Source of the DNA: Bradyrhizobium erythrophlei
GTDB taxonomy: Bacteria; Pseudomonadota; Alphaproteobacteria; Rhizobiales; Xanthobacteraceae
DNA length: 64,000 bases
Assembly (NCBI RefSeq): GCF_900129425.1
Contig: NZ_LT670817.1
Span: 3,782,001-3,846,000, forward strand
Direction: 5' to 3'
Position 1 is the stretch's first letter. The number at the start of each line of letters is the position of its first letter. A model generated the notes under the pieces. The model saw only the letters and a list, made by a program, of their open reading frames with translations. It made no database searches and was not told the DNA's origin. Position numbers and translations under genes: made by a program. Shown here in pieces: positions 27,226 to 35,392 of the stretch.

Positions 27226-28407
27226 CTACGAACCGAGTAACTTTGCTTGCACGTTGTCAGCGGCGCGCTGGTCCGCCTCGCTGTCGACGAACAGGTGGCC
27301 GTAAGTGTCGAAGGTCACCATGATCGACGAATGCCCCATGAGGGTTTGTATCTGCTTCGGGTTGTGCCCTTGCTCGATCCACAGCGAAGCGCAGGCGTGG
27401 CGTAGGGCGTGCAACCCGTATCGGGGGGCTTCCCGCATAACGGGTTCGCCAGCGTTGTTGATTACAGGTTTGCCGGCGTCGTCCGTGACCGGCACGAGCT
27501 TGGTGACGTTTGCTGCGATCTGAATAGGGCCAAAGCCGTGCTCGATCAGGTTGGCATAGGATTCGACCTTGCCGATCCCGTTGGGGAAAACCAGATCAAG
27601 GTCACCCTTGGGGCAGGCCAGTTTCCACTCCCGCAGCGCGTTGAGCAGCAGCGATGAAAGCCGCAGCGACCGATAGGCTAGCTTGGACTTGAGCCTGCCG
27701 ATTTTATGCGATGCGTCGGCGCGCTGGGTGACATTGATCAGGCGGGCCTCGAAATCGACGTCAACCCAGCGCAGGCCGCGGAGCTCGCTGGCGCGCAACC
27801 CGCAGAAGATGGCGACCAGCACCAGCGCGCGCCAAAGGCGGCTCTTTCGCGCGGTGGAGGCCGTAATGATTGCCTGGAGCTCGGCTTTTGTCGGAATGAC
27901 GGGGCGGGGATCGTCGCGTTCGGGAAGATCCAAATCGAGGCCAATGGTAGGGGCCACGTTGGACAGCCCGCGCCGACGGGCTTCTTTGAAGATCGCGCCG
28001 AGGGACCGGACGACGCGCTTTATCATTTCGGACGACCGGCCAGCGTCGCGGAGTTGGTCTGCGAACGCGTTGACCGCCGGCACCGTCAGGTCCGACAGCT
28101 TCTTCGCGCCAATGAACGGGTAAATGTGCAGTGCGCAATGCTCCTCGTAGCCCTTGATCGTCATGGCCTCGAGCTTCTTTTCGTTGCAGCGCTTGATCCA
28201 CAGCGCGCCGGCTTCATTGACGGTCGGCGAAATGCTGCCGGGGGTGTGAACCCCACGGGCAACGTCGTGACGCGTTTCAATGAGCCAGGCCTCGCCATCG
28301 GATTTGCGGTCGAACATCTTGAAGCGGCGCTCGCCGGCGCCGTCGACATAGCCTGCCTGCCATCGAATGAGGCCAGACGGAAGTTTGCGCTTGCGGACGG
28401 TTGCCAC
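27226..28407 (-). CDS. int: Tyrosine site-specific integrase
   Basis: 393 aa from a GTG at 28407 preceded by AAGGAGGCG at ideal spacing. The N-terminal arm-binding and core-binding (SAM-like) regions are followed by the catalytic domain: Arg205 in GLRASELRGLRW, a Lys in the KSKLAYRSLRL region, His333 and Arg336 in HALRHACASLW, His359 in LMGHSS and Tyr369 in FDTYGHLF. All catalytic residues are present. It reads toward the tRNA-Arg fragment, as expected for an integrase acting there. Confidence 0.93.
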   Translation of the reverse strand: MATVRKRKLPSGLIRWQAGYVDGAGERRFKMFDRKSDGEAWLIETRHDVARGVHTPGSISPTVNEAGALWIKRCNEKKLEAMTIKGYEEHCALHIYPFIGAKKLSDLTVPAVNAFADQLRDAGRSSEMIKRVVRSLGAIFKEARRRGLSNVAPTIGLDLDLPERDDPRPVIPTKAELQAIITASTARKSRLWRALVLVAIFCGLRASELRGLRWVDVDFEARLINVTQRADASHKIGRLKSKLAYRSLRLSSLLLNALREWKLACPKGDLDLVFPNGIGKVESYANLIEHGFGPIQIAANVTKLVPVTDDAGKPVINNAGEPVMREAPRYGLHALRHACASLWIEQGHNPKQIQTLMGHSSIMVTFDTYGHLFVDSEADQRAADNVQAKLLGS

Positions 28408-28408
28408 G

Positions 28409-28714
28409 TTAGAACGCCTCCTTGTCGATGACGCTAGTCGCGAGTTGCTCATACCGCTCATGCGTCCGCGGCGATGCATTCGGCTTAATGGGCCGCAGCC
28501 AACGGTCAGTGAACTGCGACAGCGTGAGCTTGGAGGGCTCTACGTAGGATCCATCCTTCATTTCTGAGATCAGGCGCGCCCATTCGACCTGAGCCTGACG
28601 CTTGATACCTTTGGAGCTGTGCCATTTCCGTTTGCGTTTGCCAGTCGCCGCGTCACACTGTTCGAGCACAATGGCCCAACTCCCGGCCGCGCGTTCTCTA
28701 AGATGTCCCTTCAC
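28409..28714 (-). pseudogene. N-terminal fragment of a second tyrosine integrase
   Basis: 101 codons reading MKGHLRERAAGSWAIVLEQC, GKRKRKWHSSKGIKRQAQVE and FTDRWLRPIKPNASPRTHER. This is the AP2-like arm-binding domain plus the start of the core-binding domain of a phage-type integrase; the catalytic domain is absent. It ends two bases before the GTG of the intact integrase and would be co-transcribed with it. It may be a remnant of an earlier integrase or may now serve as a free arm-binding protein. Confidence 0.55.
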
Positions 28715-29234
28715 TATTTGTCTCCCGAAGCAAGTTGGATATTTCGGACAGCAACTGTGATCGGATCAGCGAACACATTTTAGAACGACTCTGTGGCAGT
28801 GGTTTCGTGGTTCCAAACAGGCTCAGCTCGATTTCGCCGTCCTCGCGGCGATAGTCGATTGTTGCAAGTGGATATTCGTGATGGACCACGATATCGCCCG
28901 TGCGGCCCAATAAATGTAGATCAGTGAGGATTACAGCGAGCGCCCCCCGGAGTTTTTTTTGGTTGGTAAAAAGGCACTTTCCAATCGCAGATTGGGCTTC
29001 GCAATATTTGATAATTCGACTGTCGACTTCGGAAAGGGACGACGCCGCCCCCACGGAGATGAGCAAGGCTGCAATAGCATCCGCTGAAAGCTCGACACCG
29101 CTACCCGGACCTCGCCCGACTAAGGGTTGCAGGACGCCTTGGCGCACGAGCGCTCGCTGCCTTTCATAAAGAGCCGCAGGTGTGCTCCCGATGACATCGG
29201 CTAATTGGGGGAGGAACGCCTTTAAACTAGACAT
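28698..29234 (-). CDS. Putative phage-type regulator (hypothetical)
   Basis: 178 aa. The start (LPQLADVIGSTPAALYERQR ALVRQGVL) looks like a winged or HTH DNA-binding region. The rest is unrecognised: GVELSADAIAALLISVGA, then a hydrophilic C-terminus. It overlaps the integrase-fragment start by 17 bases and is divergent from the AlpA-like gene at 29338, the position normally held by an element's repressor. Confidence 0.55.
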   Translation of the reverse strand: MSSLKAFLPQLADVIGSTPAALYERQRALVRQGVLQPLVGRGPGSGVELSADAIAALLISVGAASSLSEVDSRIIKYCEAQSAIGKCLFTNQKKLRGALAVILTDLHLLGRTGDIVVHHEYPLATIDYRREDGEIELSLFGTTKPLPQSRSKMCSLIRSQLLSEISNLLRETNSEGTS

Positions 29235-29337
29235 GACTGGACGGTACGGAATTTAGTGGTGGATGTACACCTTTTTCATTGCGCAGCATGATCACCAGTG
29301 CATAATGGTGGTGAACTCACACCATTGAGGTTCCGCT

Positions 29338-29556
29338 ATGCCCAGCCGCCACGAAAGCAAACGAGATGATCGGCTTGTCTACGATGTGCCAGAGGCGGGC
29401 GCGCTGTTGGGCTTGAGCCGCAACGCTTCCTATGAGGCGGCCAAGAGGGGACAACTTCCTACCATCAAGGTAGGCAAACTGCTCAAGGTCCCCAAAGCGG
29501 CACTGATGAGGTTGCTTGAGCAGGCTGGGATCACGAAGGGGGGCACCGCATCATGA
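29338..29556 (+). CDS. AlpA/excisionase-like DNA-binding protein
   Basis: 72 aa. Contains the MerR-like excisionase motif: YDVPEAGALLGLSRNASYEA, then AKRGQLPTIKVGKLLKVPKA. These small proteins bind attachment-site DNA to direct excision or activate integrase genes. GAGGTTCCGCT precedes the ATG. Its stop overlaps the next start (ATGA at 29553), so it is coupled to the DUF3102 gene. Confidence 0.75.
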   Translation: MPSRHESKRDDRLVYDVPEAGALLGLSRNASYEAAKRGQLPTIKVGKLLKVPKAALMRLLEQAGITKGGTAS

Positions 29557-30389
29557 GCCACCCCACCAGCGACGCCCGCGTGGGGGCTCTCTCGAATGTC
29601 CCGCCCGCACAAGCGCCGGCAGGAGCTGCTGCTGGCTTCGACTACGCCGCCCTCCGGCCAGCAGACGCCGAAGACCTGCGCGACCGCGCAGGACGGCTTC
29701 GCGGCTTATTTAAGAAGCACACCGCAGACATCGTCGTCATCGGTCGCGACCTGATCGCGGTCAAGGATCGCCTGGCGCATGGTCAGTTCGAGAGCTGGAT
29801 TGAGCGCGAGCTCGGCGTCGGCATTCGCGCGGCGCAGTATTACATGACTGTGGCTAAATTTACCGAGGGCAAAAGCGAACACGTTGCGCTTTTGCCTCCC
29901 GGGACCCTGCGCTTGTTGGCCGCGAAGTCGGCGCCGGCGGAGATCGTCGAGCAGGTCATTGCCCGTGCTGCCTCCGGCGACATCGTGCCCGACGATACCG
30001 TCGCGGCGATGATCCGCACCGACAGGATGGAGAAGAAGTCGCAGGCGGACCGGGAAGCAGAGGCCGCGAAGCGCAGGTCCAAAGGGGGAAGGGCAGCCAG
30101 GACCAGGAAGGCTGCACTCGGATCTAACATCGTCACCTGCAATGGCAAGCGCACCGAGGCGCAGCCGATCACTACCGAGCCCGTCATCGATGCGGAGCCG
30201 GTCGTCAAGAGGGTCGGGACATCCCACCACGAACTGACCAACCTGCTTGACGGTTACTGCGGTCGCCTGGAGGCGTTCGTCGAGAACCATCCCGATCTCG
30301 ACGATGAATGCAGGCGGTGCCTCATGCAGGCGCTCGAACTGAATGCTGACCGGCTTCAGCGGTTGGCGCAGCACCTCCACAGCAGATAG
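29553..30389 (+). CDS. DUF3102-like protein
   Basis: 278 aa. Residues about 45-110 match the DUF3102 pattern: DIVVIGRDLIAVKDRLAHGQ, FESWIERELGVGIRAAQYYM and TVAKFTEGKSEHVALLP. The family is common in phages and mobile elements, with a proposed DNA-binding or ParB-like role. A basic stretch (AKRRSKGGRAARTRKAA) sits in the middle, and the C-terminus is amphipathic helix. It is the first long gene of the rightward operon. Confidence 0.72.
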   Translation: MSHPTSDARVGALSNVPPAQAPAGAAAGFDYAALRPADAEDLRDRAGRLRGLFKKHTADIVVIGRDLIAVKDRLAHGQFESWIERELGVGIRAAQYYMTVAKFTEGKSEHVALLPPGTLRLLAAKSAPAEIVEQVIARAASGDIVPDDTVAAMIRTDRMEKKSQADREAEAAKRRSKGGRAARTRKAALGSNIVTCNGKRTEAQPITTEPVIDAEPVVKRVGTSHHELTNLLDGYCGRLEAFVENHPDLDDECRRCLMQALELNADRLQRLAQHLHSR

Positions 30390-30404
30390 GTCGAGGTGTG
30401 CATC

Positions 30405-30653
30405 ATGTCCAATTCCAACAAGATGTCACAGAGGGCCAAGCTCATTGTTGATCGTTGCCGTCAGGACGGTCAGCGATTGTGCAAGTCCTTCCGCGTCAAG
30501 ACCACCGGGGACGCCGAGGTCATGTACGTGCTGGAGCCGAGCGGCAAGCGAGTCGGGCCGAAAGGTGCGCAGGAGGTTATCGATAAGGGACTTTTGAAGC
30601 CACTCGATGATGGTCTGTTCGGCGGGTCGACCGCGCAGACTTGGATCGCATGA
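30405..30653 (+). CDS. Small hypothetical protein (82 aa)
   Basis: Starts MSNSNKMSQRAKLIVDRCRQ, 15 bases after the DUF3102 stop, with GTCGAGGTG upstream. A phrase KTTGDAEVMYVLEPSGKRVG and GLLKPLDDGLFGG suggest a small globular alpha/beta protein. Family not recognised. Part of the element's rightward gene train. Confidence 0.58.
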   Translation: MSNSNKMSQRAKLIVDRCRQDGQRLCKSFRVKTTGDAEVMYVLEPSGKRVGPKGAQEVIDKGLLKPLDDGLFGGSTAQTWIA

Positions 30654-30732
30654 ACGTCACGTTCGCGGAGACCAGCAAGGTCTCCGCCGCACACAGCGGA
30701 ACCCGTATTAACCGCCAAAACAGGAGACTCCT

Positions 30733-31032
30733 ATGACGACCGTCGAAGACAAATTGACAACCGAAGAATGGCTCGCGATCCGCAAGGAAGCTGGTCTTCG
30801 AATTGATCCTGCAACCGCCCACGTGACCTGGAGGTACGCACAAGTAGTCGACCCCTATGGGGTCTTCCCGTATGACCCAGAAGCTGACTGCGTTGGGAGA
30901 GAGTATTTCGCTCGCTCTCCAGAGAGCGACGTGTGGGTCAGCTTCAGCGATCTTCCCAAGGCGACGTTAGATGCCCTGTGGAATAGGGCAGACGCTATGT
31001 CGATGACGATTTGCCTTTCTAGCTCAGAGTAA
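30733..31032 (+). CDS. Hypothetical protein (99 aa)
   Basis: ATG preceded by AACAGGAGACTCCT, a strong ribosome-binding site. The sequence includes LTTEEWLAIRKEAGLRIDP and AHVTWRYAQVVDPYGVFPYD, with balanced composition typical of a real small protein. No known domain. The gap to the next gene (31033-31203) holds no ORF of note. Confidence 0.6.
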   Translation: MTTVEDKLTTEEWLAIRKEAGLRIDPATAHVTWRYAQVVDPYGVFPYDPEADCVGREYFARSPESDVWVSFSDLPKATLDALWNRADAMSMTICLSSSE

Positions 31033-31203
31033 CGTTGCGCCGGGCGTTCAAGTATTGAACGCCGGCGCTTCCGGCGTGGTGCCGATCTATGTAGCCGCCA
31101 ACTAATACGTCGCCCCCGAGGCAGCCACATGGGGTGTGACCAGCGGCAGCGAGTCAGACAAAGCCGATGGACGGCACCCGCGATGTGGATGGAGGACTAA
31201 TCC

Positions 31204-31461
31204 GTGAGCTTAAGTAGAAAAGCATGGCACCGGCAACAACTCGAAATCCTGATCAACGAGGCGGAGACCCTTGATGATCTGCAGGTGCGCCGGGTTCCGA
31301 CCAAGCTGCACATTCGGTGCCCGTGCGGCCATCAGGGCAGCGTTGAAGTATTCCTGGACAAGCCGCCGCGATTGCGATGCGTGAAATGCGGCAATCGCAA
31401 TCCGATCATTTGCAGCCGCGACAGAAGCCGCGTGTGGTCGGCGCAACGACGCGGCAGATAG
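31204..31461 (+). CDS. Small zinc-ribbon protein
   Basis: 85 aa from a GTG preceded by ATGGAGGACTAATCC. Two Cys pairs, CPCGHQG and CVKCGNRN, form a zinc-ribbon knuckle pair separated by 21 residues. The N-terminus is LILINEAETLDDLQVRR-like, and the same DNA (about 37 bp around INEAETLDDLQV) recurs in the broken paralogue at 33220. Likely a nucleic-acid-binding accessory protein of the element. Confidence 0.62.
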   Translation: MSLSRKAWHRQQLEILINEAETLDDLQVRRVPTKLHIRCPCGHQGSVEVFLDKPPRLRCVKCGNRNPIICSRDRSRVWSAQRRGR

Positions 31462-31613
31462 GGGGACTGCAAAACGAGAGTACGGAAACAAAACGTTTCT
31501 GGAACAAGTGTCTAACCTTTTGGAGCCCTTATGGCCGGCCTCAATGTGTATAACGCCCGCAGCGGATCACCCTCGCAAGTCTGGAACTCGTGCCAGGAGC
31601 GACGGAGGTGACC

Positions 31614-31862
31614 GTGGCGGACATCGTACCGTTCCCCCTCGCGCGCAGGCGCGCTTTTATCGACCGGCATGCCCGGCTGATCGCCGCTATGAGGCCGGAC
31701 GCCGGCCAGCGCCACCTTGAGCGGCAATTGGCTTTTCAATTTGAAACGCTGCGTAGAAAGAACATCGATGGCGGGGCCATCGACCGGGAGGTTTCCAGCC
31801 TGCGCGCGGCAATTCACGCGGCTATTGCGCACGGCATGTTCAAGTCGGGAGACTTTGCGTGA
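31614..31862 (+). CDS. DUF6074-like protein, copy 1
   Basis: 82 aa from GTG at 31614, with ACGGAGGTGACC just upstream. Contains the DUF6074 hallmark VPFPLARRRAFIDRHARL near the start, followed by a helical region. A paralogue with the same start motif lies at 33461. The stop overlaps the next ATG (31859), giving translational coupling to the winged-helix protein. Function unknown; the family is found in rhizobial phages and islands. Confidence 0.62.
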   Translation: MADIVPFPLARRRAFIDRHARLIAAMRPDAGQRHLERQLAFQFETLRRKNIDGGAIDREVSSLRAAIHAAIAHGMFKSGDFA

Positions 31863-32458
31863 TGGCCGCAGCCACAAACGCCTTACCCGAGGTTGGGCTT
31901 GTTCAGCCCGCGCGTCGGCGTCGTCAGTTTATAGACGAGAACGCGACTCCCCTTGGCGCGCTTGTTTGGCGCACCGCTCGTCAAAAGGCCAAGCTATTTG
32001 ATCAATGGCGGGTTGCGATCGGAAAATTATTTCCGTCATCGGCTCGGGTGCTCCGCGTCGCGTGGGCCTTGGAATGGCTCTTCGGTCAAGAAGGGTTCGC
32101 CTACGCAACCGACTCTTACTTGAGTCGCAAACTGGGTATCCCCGTCAATAAAATTCAGGCCGCTCTTCAAGATCTTGAACGGGCAGGGGGCATCATTCGC
32201 GCTTCGGTCTTCGTGCAGAATAAGCCCCAGCGTCGCATCTGGCCGTCCTCTCAAATCGTCCAACGTTCACCCCCTTCCGTGGGGGGTAGGGACACCCCCC
32301 ACAAAGACGCGCAAACTACCCCCCGCGCTGGGGAGACAGAATACTTAGGAAAGCACTCTTCGTTTCAGAAACCTCGCATCAGCTCCACGGCGCAGGCTGC
32401 GCGCAGAGAGGCAGAGTCGCGTGATGCGCGCGCTCGGCTGCGGGAGAACCAGCAATGA
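31859..32458 (+). CDS. Winged-helix replication/regulatory-like protein
   Basis: 199 aa. Residues about 65-120 read ARVLRVAWALEWLFGQEGFA, YATDSYLSRKLGIPVNKIQA and ALQDLERAGGIIRAS, a winged-helix of the kind seen in phage replication-initiator and MarR-like proteins. The tail is low-complexity; its DNA contains CCGTGGGGGGTAGGG and CACCCCCCAC palindromic G/C runs similar to the hairpins at 34228-34303. It may bind its own coding region or the element origin; that is inference. Confidence 0.62.
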   Translation: MMAAATNALPEVGLVQPARRRRQFIDENATPLGALVWRTARQKAKLFDQWRVAIGKLFPSSARVLRVAWALEWLFGQEGFAYATDSYLSRKLGIPVNKIQAALQDLERAGGIIRASVFVQNKPQRRIWPSSQIVQRSPPSVGGRDTPHKDAQTTPRAGETEYLGKHSSFQKPRISSTAQAARREAESRDARARLRENQQ

Positions 32459-32592
32459 GGGCATTTTCTTTCTCGCAAGCCACGTTCTGGTCACATGCGG
32501 CGCGAGCGCCGCCATTGGGGTCCTGGCCGCATCCAACCGTTCTCGCTCCGCAAGTCTGCAAAGCAAAAAAGGTAGAAAGCTATGGAACATAA
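32455..32592 (+). CDS. Possible tiny ORF (45 aa)
   Basis: ATGAG overlaps the previous stop, and the frame (MRAFSFSQATFWSHAARAPP...) ends inside the start of the next gene. Coupling by overlap on both sides is suggestive, but the sequence is Pro/Arg-rich and unlike a folded protein. It may only serve to carry ribosomes to 32582. Confidence 0.22.
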   Translation: MRAFSFSQATFWSHAARAPPLGSWPHPTVLAPQVCKAKKVESYGT

Positions 32593-33148
32593 TTCGCTCA
32601 TCATCGAGCAAGCCATTAATCGGGCATACACTCACGATGTGCGGGAGTGCGTTCACCGCTCGTGGCTGAGCATGGGGTCCGATCCCCGATGGCACCATGA
32701 GAGTGTCTGGACCTTTAACGACGGCACCGAAGTAAACGTCAGGGGTCATGGGCGAGGCGCAGCGCTGCCCGCCGAACCCGGTTTCGAGGTGCTTTTCGTC
32801 GACTACCAGCAGAACGAGGATGATCCGACCATTGTCCGTCAACCGGTGATAGGTTGGCAGGTGGCTCCGAGCGATTTTGCCGGCACGGAACTTGAGCCGG
32901 TTGTCCAGCATGTCACGTCAACTGCGGAGCCGTCGCAATTCCGCGGCGTTGTTCAACCTGACGGACGAGTACTATGCCGGCGCACGTGGCTTCCCAACGA
33001 GGAGGCCTTCCTCAAAGCTACAAAAGCCGAGTGGCTGGAAACAAAGCAGGAGCTGGAGCATGAGCGCCAGCTGAGGAAGCGCTACAGCGACTGCCCTTAC
33101 TGTGCGGAGCACCGTCGCAAGCTGCACGACGACGATATTCCCTTTTAA
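32582..33148 (+). CDS. Hypothetical protein with C-terminal CxxC
   Basis: 188 aa; AAAAAAGGTAGAAAGCT precedes the ATG. The middle contains VWTFNDGTEVNVRGHGRG and FEVLFVDYQQNEDDPTIVRQ, an all-beta-looking region. The end has a coiled segment (EWLETKQELEHERQLRKRY) followed by CPYCAEHRRKLHDDDIPF, a single CxxC...H knuckle. No family recognised; part of the element's gene train. Confidence 0.62.
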   Translation: MEHNSLIIEQAINRAYTHDVRECVHRSWLSMGSDPRWHHESVWTFNDGTEVNVRGHGRGAALPAEPGFEVLFVDYQQNEDDPTIVRQPVIGWQVAPSDFAGTELEPVVQHVTSTAEPSQFRGVVQPDGRVLCRRTWLPNEEAFLKATKAEWLETKQELEHERQLRKRYSDCPYCAEHRRKLHDDDIPF

Positions 33149-33219
33149 GAGAGATAGCTGCGGATCAGCCAAGAGACCAGCGCGCGACGCGCTGGTCTTC
33201 ACAGCGGGCAAGGCCGTGC

Positions 33220-33391
33220 TTGTCACCAGCTTATCAACGAGGCGGAGACCCTTGATGATCTGCAGGTGCAGCATCTTCCTTCGTACCGCCAGATCAAATG
33301 TGCGCACTGCGGTCACACCGGTCGCGCAAGCATCCCGCACCAAACCAAGGCGCCCTCGTTCAGGTGTTCACGGTGTGCGCGGCGAGCTTAA
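33220..33391 (+). pseudogene. Truncated paralogue of the zinc-ribbon gene
   Basis: Frame reads INEAETLDDLQVQHLPSYRQ, CAHCGHTGRASIPHQ and CSRCARRA before TAA. The first 12 residues and their DNA match the gene at 31204, and the CxxC pairs are conserved. No ATG, GTG or TTG start exists in frame between the preceding TAG at about 33151 and the match, and the residues before INEAE differ. It looks like the 3' part of a duplicated copy. Confidence 0.5.
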
Positions 33392-33460
33392 ACACCCGTG
33401 ATCGCCTACGGGCAAAGTGTATGGAGGTTTAGATTGCTCATCGAACAACCAGGGTCTGCC

Positions 33461-33787
33461 ATGATCTTCAGCGCCGTGCGATCCGGCGCCACCGTCGTTC
33501 CATTCCCACTCGCACGCCGCAAGGCCTTCGTTGACCGTCACGCTCGACTGATCTCGACCATGCGGCCAGAGGCCGGGGATCGCCACCTGGACCGCCAACT
33601 CTCGATCCAAGCCGAAAACCTGCGCCGAAAAGGAATCCCCTTGGAGACCATCGAGCGCGAGGTCGCCGCGTTGGGAGCCGCGATTCGCGCGGCCATGTGG
33701 CAGGCGGCCTGGATGAGGGGGACTGCACATGAGCGGTCGCCAGAAACACAAGAAGCTCACGGGTCAATTCGCCCCGCGACCGATTGA
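33461..33787 (+). CDS. DUF6074-like protein, copy 2
   Basis: 108 aa. Carries VVPFPLARRKAFVDRHARLI near residues 12-31 and aligns with the copy at 31614 over most of that protein (MRPEAGDRHLDRQL, LRRKGIPLETIEREVAALGA). It overlaps the next gene out of frame by 59 bases, so its last 20 residues may be unimportant. Confidence 0.58.
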   Translation: MIFSAVRSGATVVPFPLARRKAFVDRHARLISTMRPEAGDRHLDRQLSIQAENLRRKGIPLETIEREVAALGAAIRAAMWQAAWMRGTAHERSPETQEAHGSIRPATD

Positions 33788-34214
33788 TCTCCTTCGCAGC
33801 CCTGCGTATCGAGTGCTCAGTCTTTCCGGCCACCGGGTTCTGGCCCGCATTGAAATAGAGTTTGCAGATCATGGCGGCACCGACAACGGCCGGTTGCCGG
33901 TCACGTACGTCGACTTCGAGGACTTTGGTATCGACCGTCATGCCATCGGGCCCGCCATAAATGAGTGCGAAGCACTTGGCCTGATCGAAGTGACGGAGCG
34001 AGGCCGCTCTGGGAATGCAGAATTCAGGACGCCGAGTCTTTACCGGCTGACATATCGGTACACAGACAAGGCCGGCCCGAGCGATGAGTGGCGAAGGTAC
34101 GACACCATCGAACAGGCGAAGGCTGTGGCAACCGTCGCTCGGCAGTCCAGCGTCGAGCGCAGCCGCCGCAAGCGCGGTCACCGCATGCCGCCGCCGCTGC
34201 GCGAGGCATCATGA
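33729..34214 (+). CDS. Winged-helix-like phage/island protein
   Basis: 161 aa. Reads FAPRPIDLLRSPAYRVLSLS, GHRVLARIEIEFADHGGTDN, GRLPVTYVDFEDFGIDRHA and INECEALGLIEVTERGRSGN, which together look like a replication-initiator or helix-turn-helix protein frequently found upstream of DUF5681 genes in rhizobial prophage-like elements. The C-terminus is highly basic. Role inferred only from position and fold-like pattern. Confidence 0.62.
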   Translation: MSGRQKHKKLTGQFAPRPIDLLRSPAYRVLSLSGHRVLARIEIEFADHGGTDNGRLPVTYVDFEDFGIDRHAIGPAINECEALGLIEVTERGRSGNAEFRTPSLYRLTYRYTDKAGPSDEWRRYDTIEQAKAVATVARQSSVERSRRKRGHRMPPPLREAS

Positions 34215-34227
34215 AAACAGAAACCCA

Positions 34228-34303
34228 GTGGGGGGAAGCCCCACGTAAAACCAAATTCCCAGTGGGGTTAAGCCCCACTACACGACGAGGGGAAAAGCCC
34301 CAC
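34228..34303. repeat. Three consecutive GTGGGG/CCCCAC hairpins
   Basis: 34228-34244 (GTGGGGggaaGCCCCAC region), 34262-34278 (GTGGGGTTAAGCCCCAC, a perfect palindrome) and 34287-34303 (GAGGGGAAAAGCCCCAC) lie in tandem at 25-34 bp spacing between two genes. They could be RNA hairpins or double-stranded binding sites. A short frame through them from 34211 is unlikely to be a protein. Confidence 0.65.
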
Positions 34304-34377
34304 TACTTTCTATATCTCGGGTACCAGTCCACCGAACTGCATTCGCATTTTGCCGCGATGTCGCCTATGATGCTCAC

Positions 34378-34773
34378 ATGACTGACATCACCTCACCTGA
34401 AGATCGTGATAGCAAGACCGGCCGGTTTCTACCGGGCAATTCCGGTTTCGGCGGGAGGCCGAAGGGCTCCCGCAATCGACATAGCGAGGTATTTTTGTCA
34501 GCGTTCGCCGCCGACTTCGAGCAGCATGGCGCCGCGGTGATCGAACGGGTTCGCCAAGAGCAGCCGAGCGTCTATCTTCGCGTCGCCGCCGATTTGTTGC
34601 CGAGGGAAGCTACGCTTGGTGTCGACGTGTCCGTGGTCCACGAAGTCGGCGGAGTTCTGAACGCATTCCGTGTGATGTCTGATTTGCTCGGCACCGATCC
34701 AGAACTGGCCCGGCGTCGGCTTCGTCGGCTCGCGCCTCAGATTGAGCATGACGATGTTTCTCCTGGAAGATGA
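34378..34773 (+). CDS. DUF5681 protein (terminase-small-subunit-like position)
   Basis: 131 aa. The N-terminal SKTGRFLPGNSGFGGRPKGS is the DUF5681 signature, followed by a helical region (SAFAADFEQHGAAVIERVRQ, EQPSVYLRVAADLLPRE). The family usually sits just upstream of large terminase genes in rhizobial prophages and is often considered a small terminase-like or DNA-binding protein. No large terminase follows here, which is notable for a satellite-type element. Confidence 0.75.
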   Translation: MTDITSPEDRDSKTGRFLPGNSGFGGRPKGSRNRHSEVFLSAFAADFEQHGAAVIERVRQEQPSVYLRVAADLLPREATLGVDVSVVHEVGGVLNAFRVMSDLLGTDPELARRRLRRLAPQIEHDDVSPGR

Positions 34774-35122
34774 TCGGTCGAACGCGGACCCCGACTCCAT
34801 TGCGCTCGCGCAATGCGAAACGGTCTGTGAAGTTATTGTTGTCACACACCATTGGCTCGGGCTTGAAGGCGTCGACAAGCTGCTCGACCGGGTCTTGCCG
34901 ATCTCCACGCGCGAACAGCTTCGGGGCGAAGCCGACGAACTAGCTCGGGTAGGGCTCACACCGTTGGCCCAACTTATCCGCAGGCGTGCTCGGAAGGCAC
35001 GCTCTGAGCCGGAGCGCAACTGGTGGACCATACCCGACAAGGACCGGCGCAGAGCGGCGTTCGAGCGGCAGGGCGGCACGCGGTCGATATCCGCGAAGCC
35101 AGGAACGTTCTGCAGGCGCTGA
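34748..35122 (+). CDS. Hypothetical protein (about 124 aa)
   Basis: Starts within the end of the DUF5681 gene (ATG at 34748, second ATG at 34754) and reads MFLLEDDRSNADPDSIALA, then VIVVTHHWLGLEGVDKLLDR. It is acidic at the start and basic at the end. No domain known; the overlap indicates coupling. Confidence 0.48.
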   Translation: MTMFLLEDDRSNADPDSIALAQCETVCEVIVVTHHWLGLEGVDKLLDRVLPISTREQLRGEADELARVGLTPLAQLIRRRARKARSEPERNWWTIPDKDRRRAAFERQGGTRSISAKPGTFCRR

Positions 35123-35392
35123 ACTACCCGCGATACCTGTGCCAGCTATTGACCAGGCTGGCGCGCCGAACGCCGCCTCGGCCGCCGCCGTACTTTAGGG
35201 GCGCCGGCCACCAATGCGCCAGCGCGCTGCACCGGATCGAACACCGGCGGGCCGCAACGGGAGAAGGCGGCTGTTGATGCTGGCTCGCCAGCGGCAAAGG
35301 CTGCTGAAGCCGAGAAAACCAGCTCTTGACGCTCTGACCCAAGCCGTTACATATATCTCAACCGAGGTTGACATACACGTAACGGGGCGAGC

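Noticed and set aside
34211..34381. Protein encoded across the hairpin array
   Set aside because: The frame is made of the palindromes themselves and shows no protein-like pattern.
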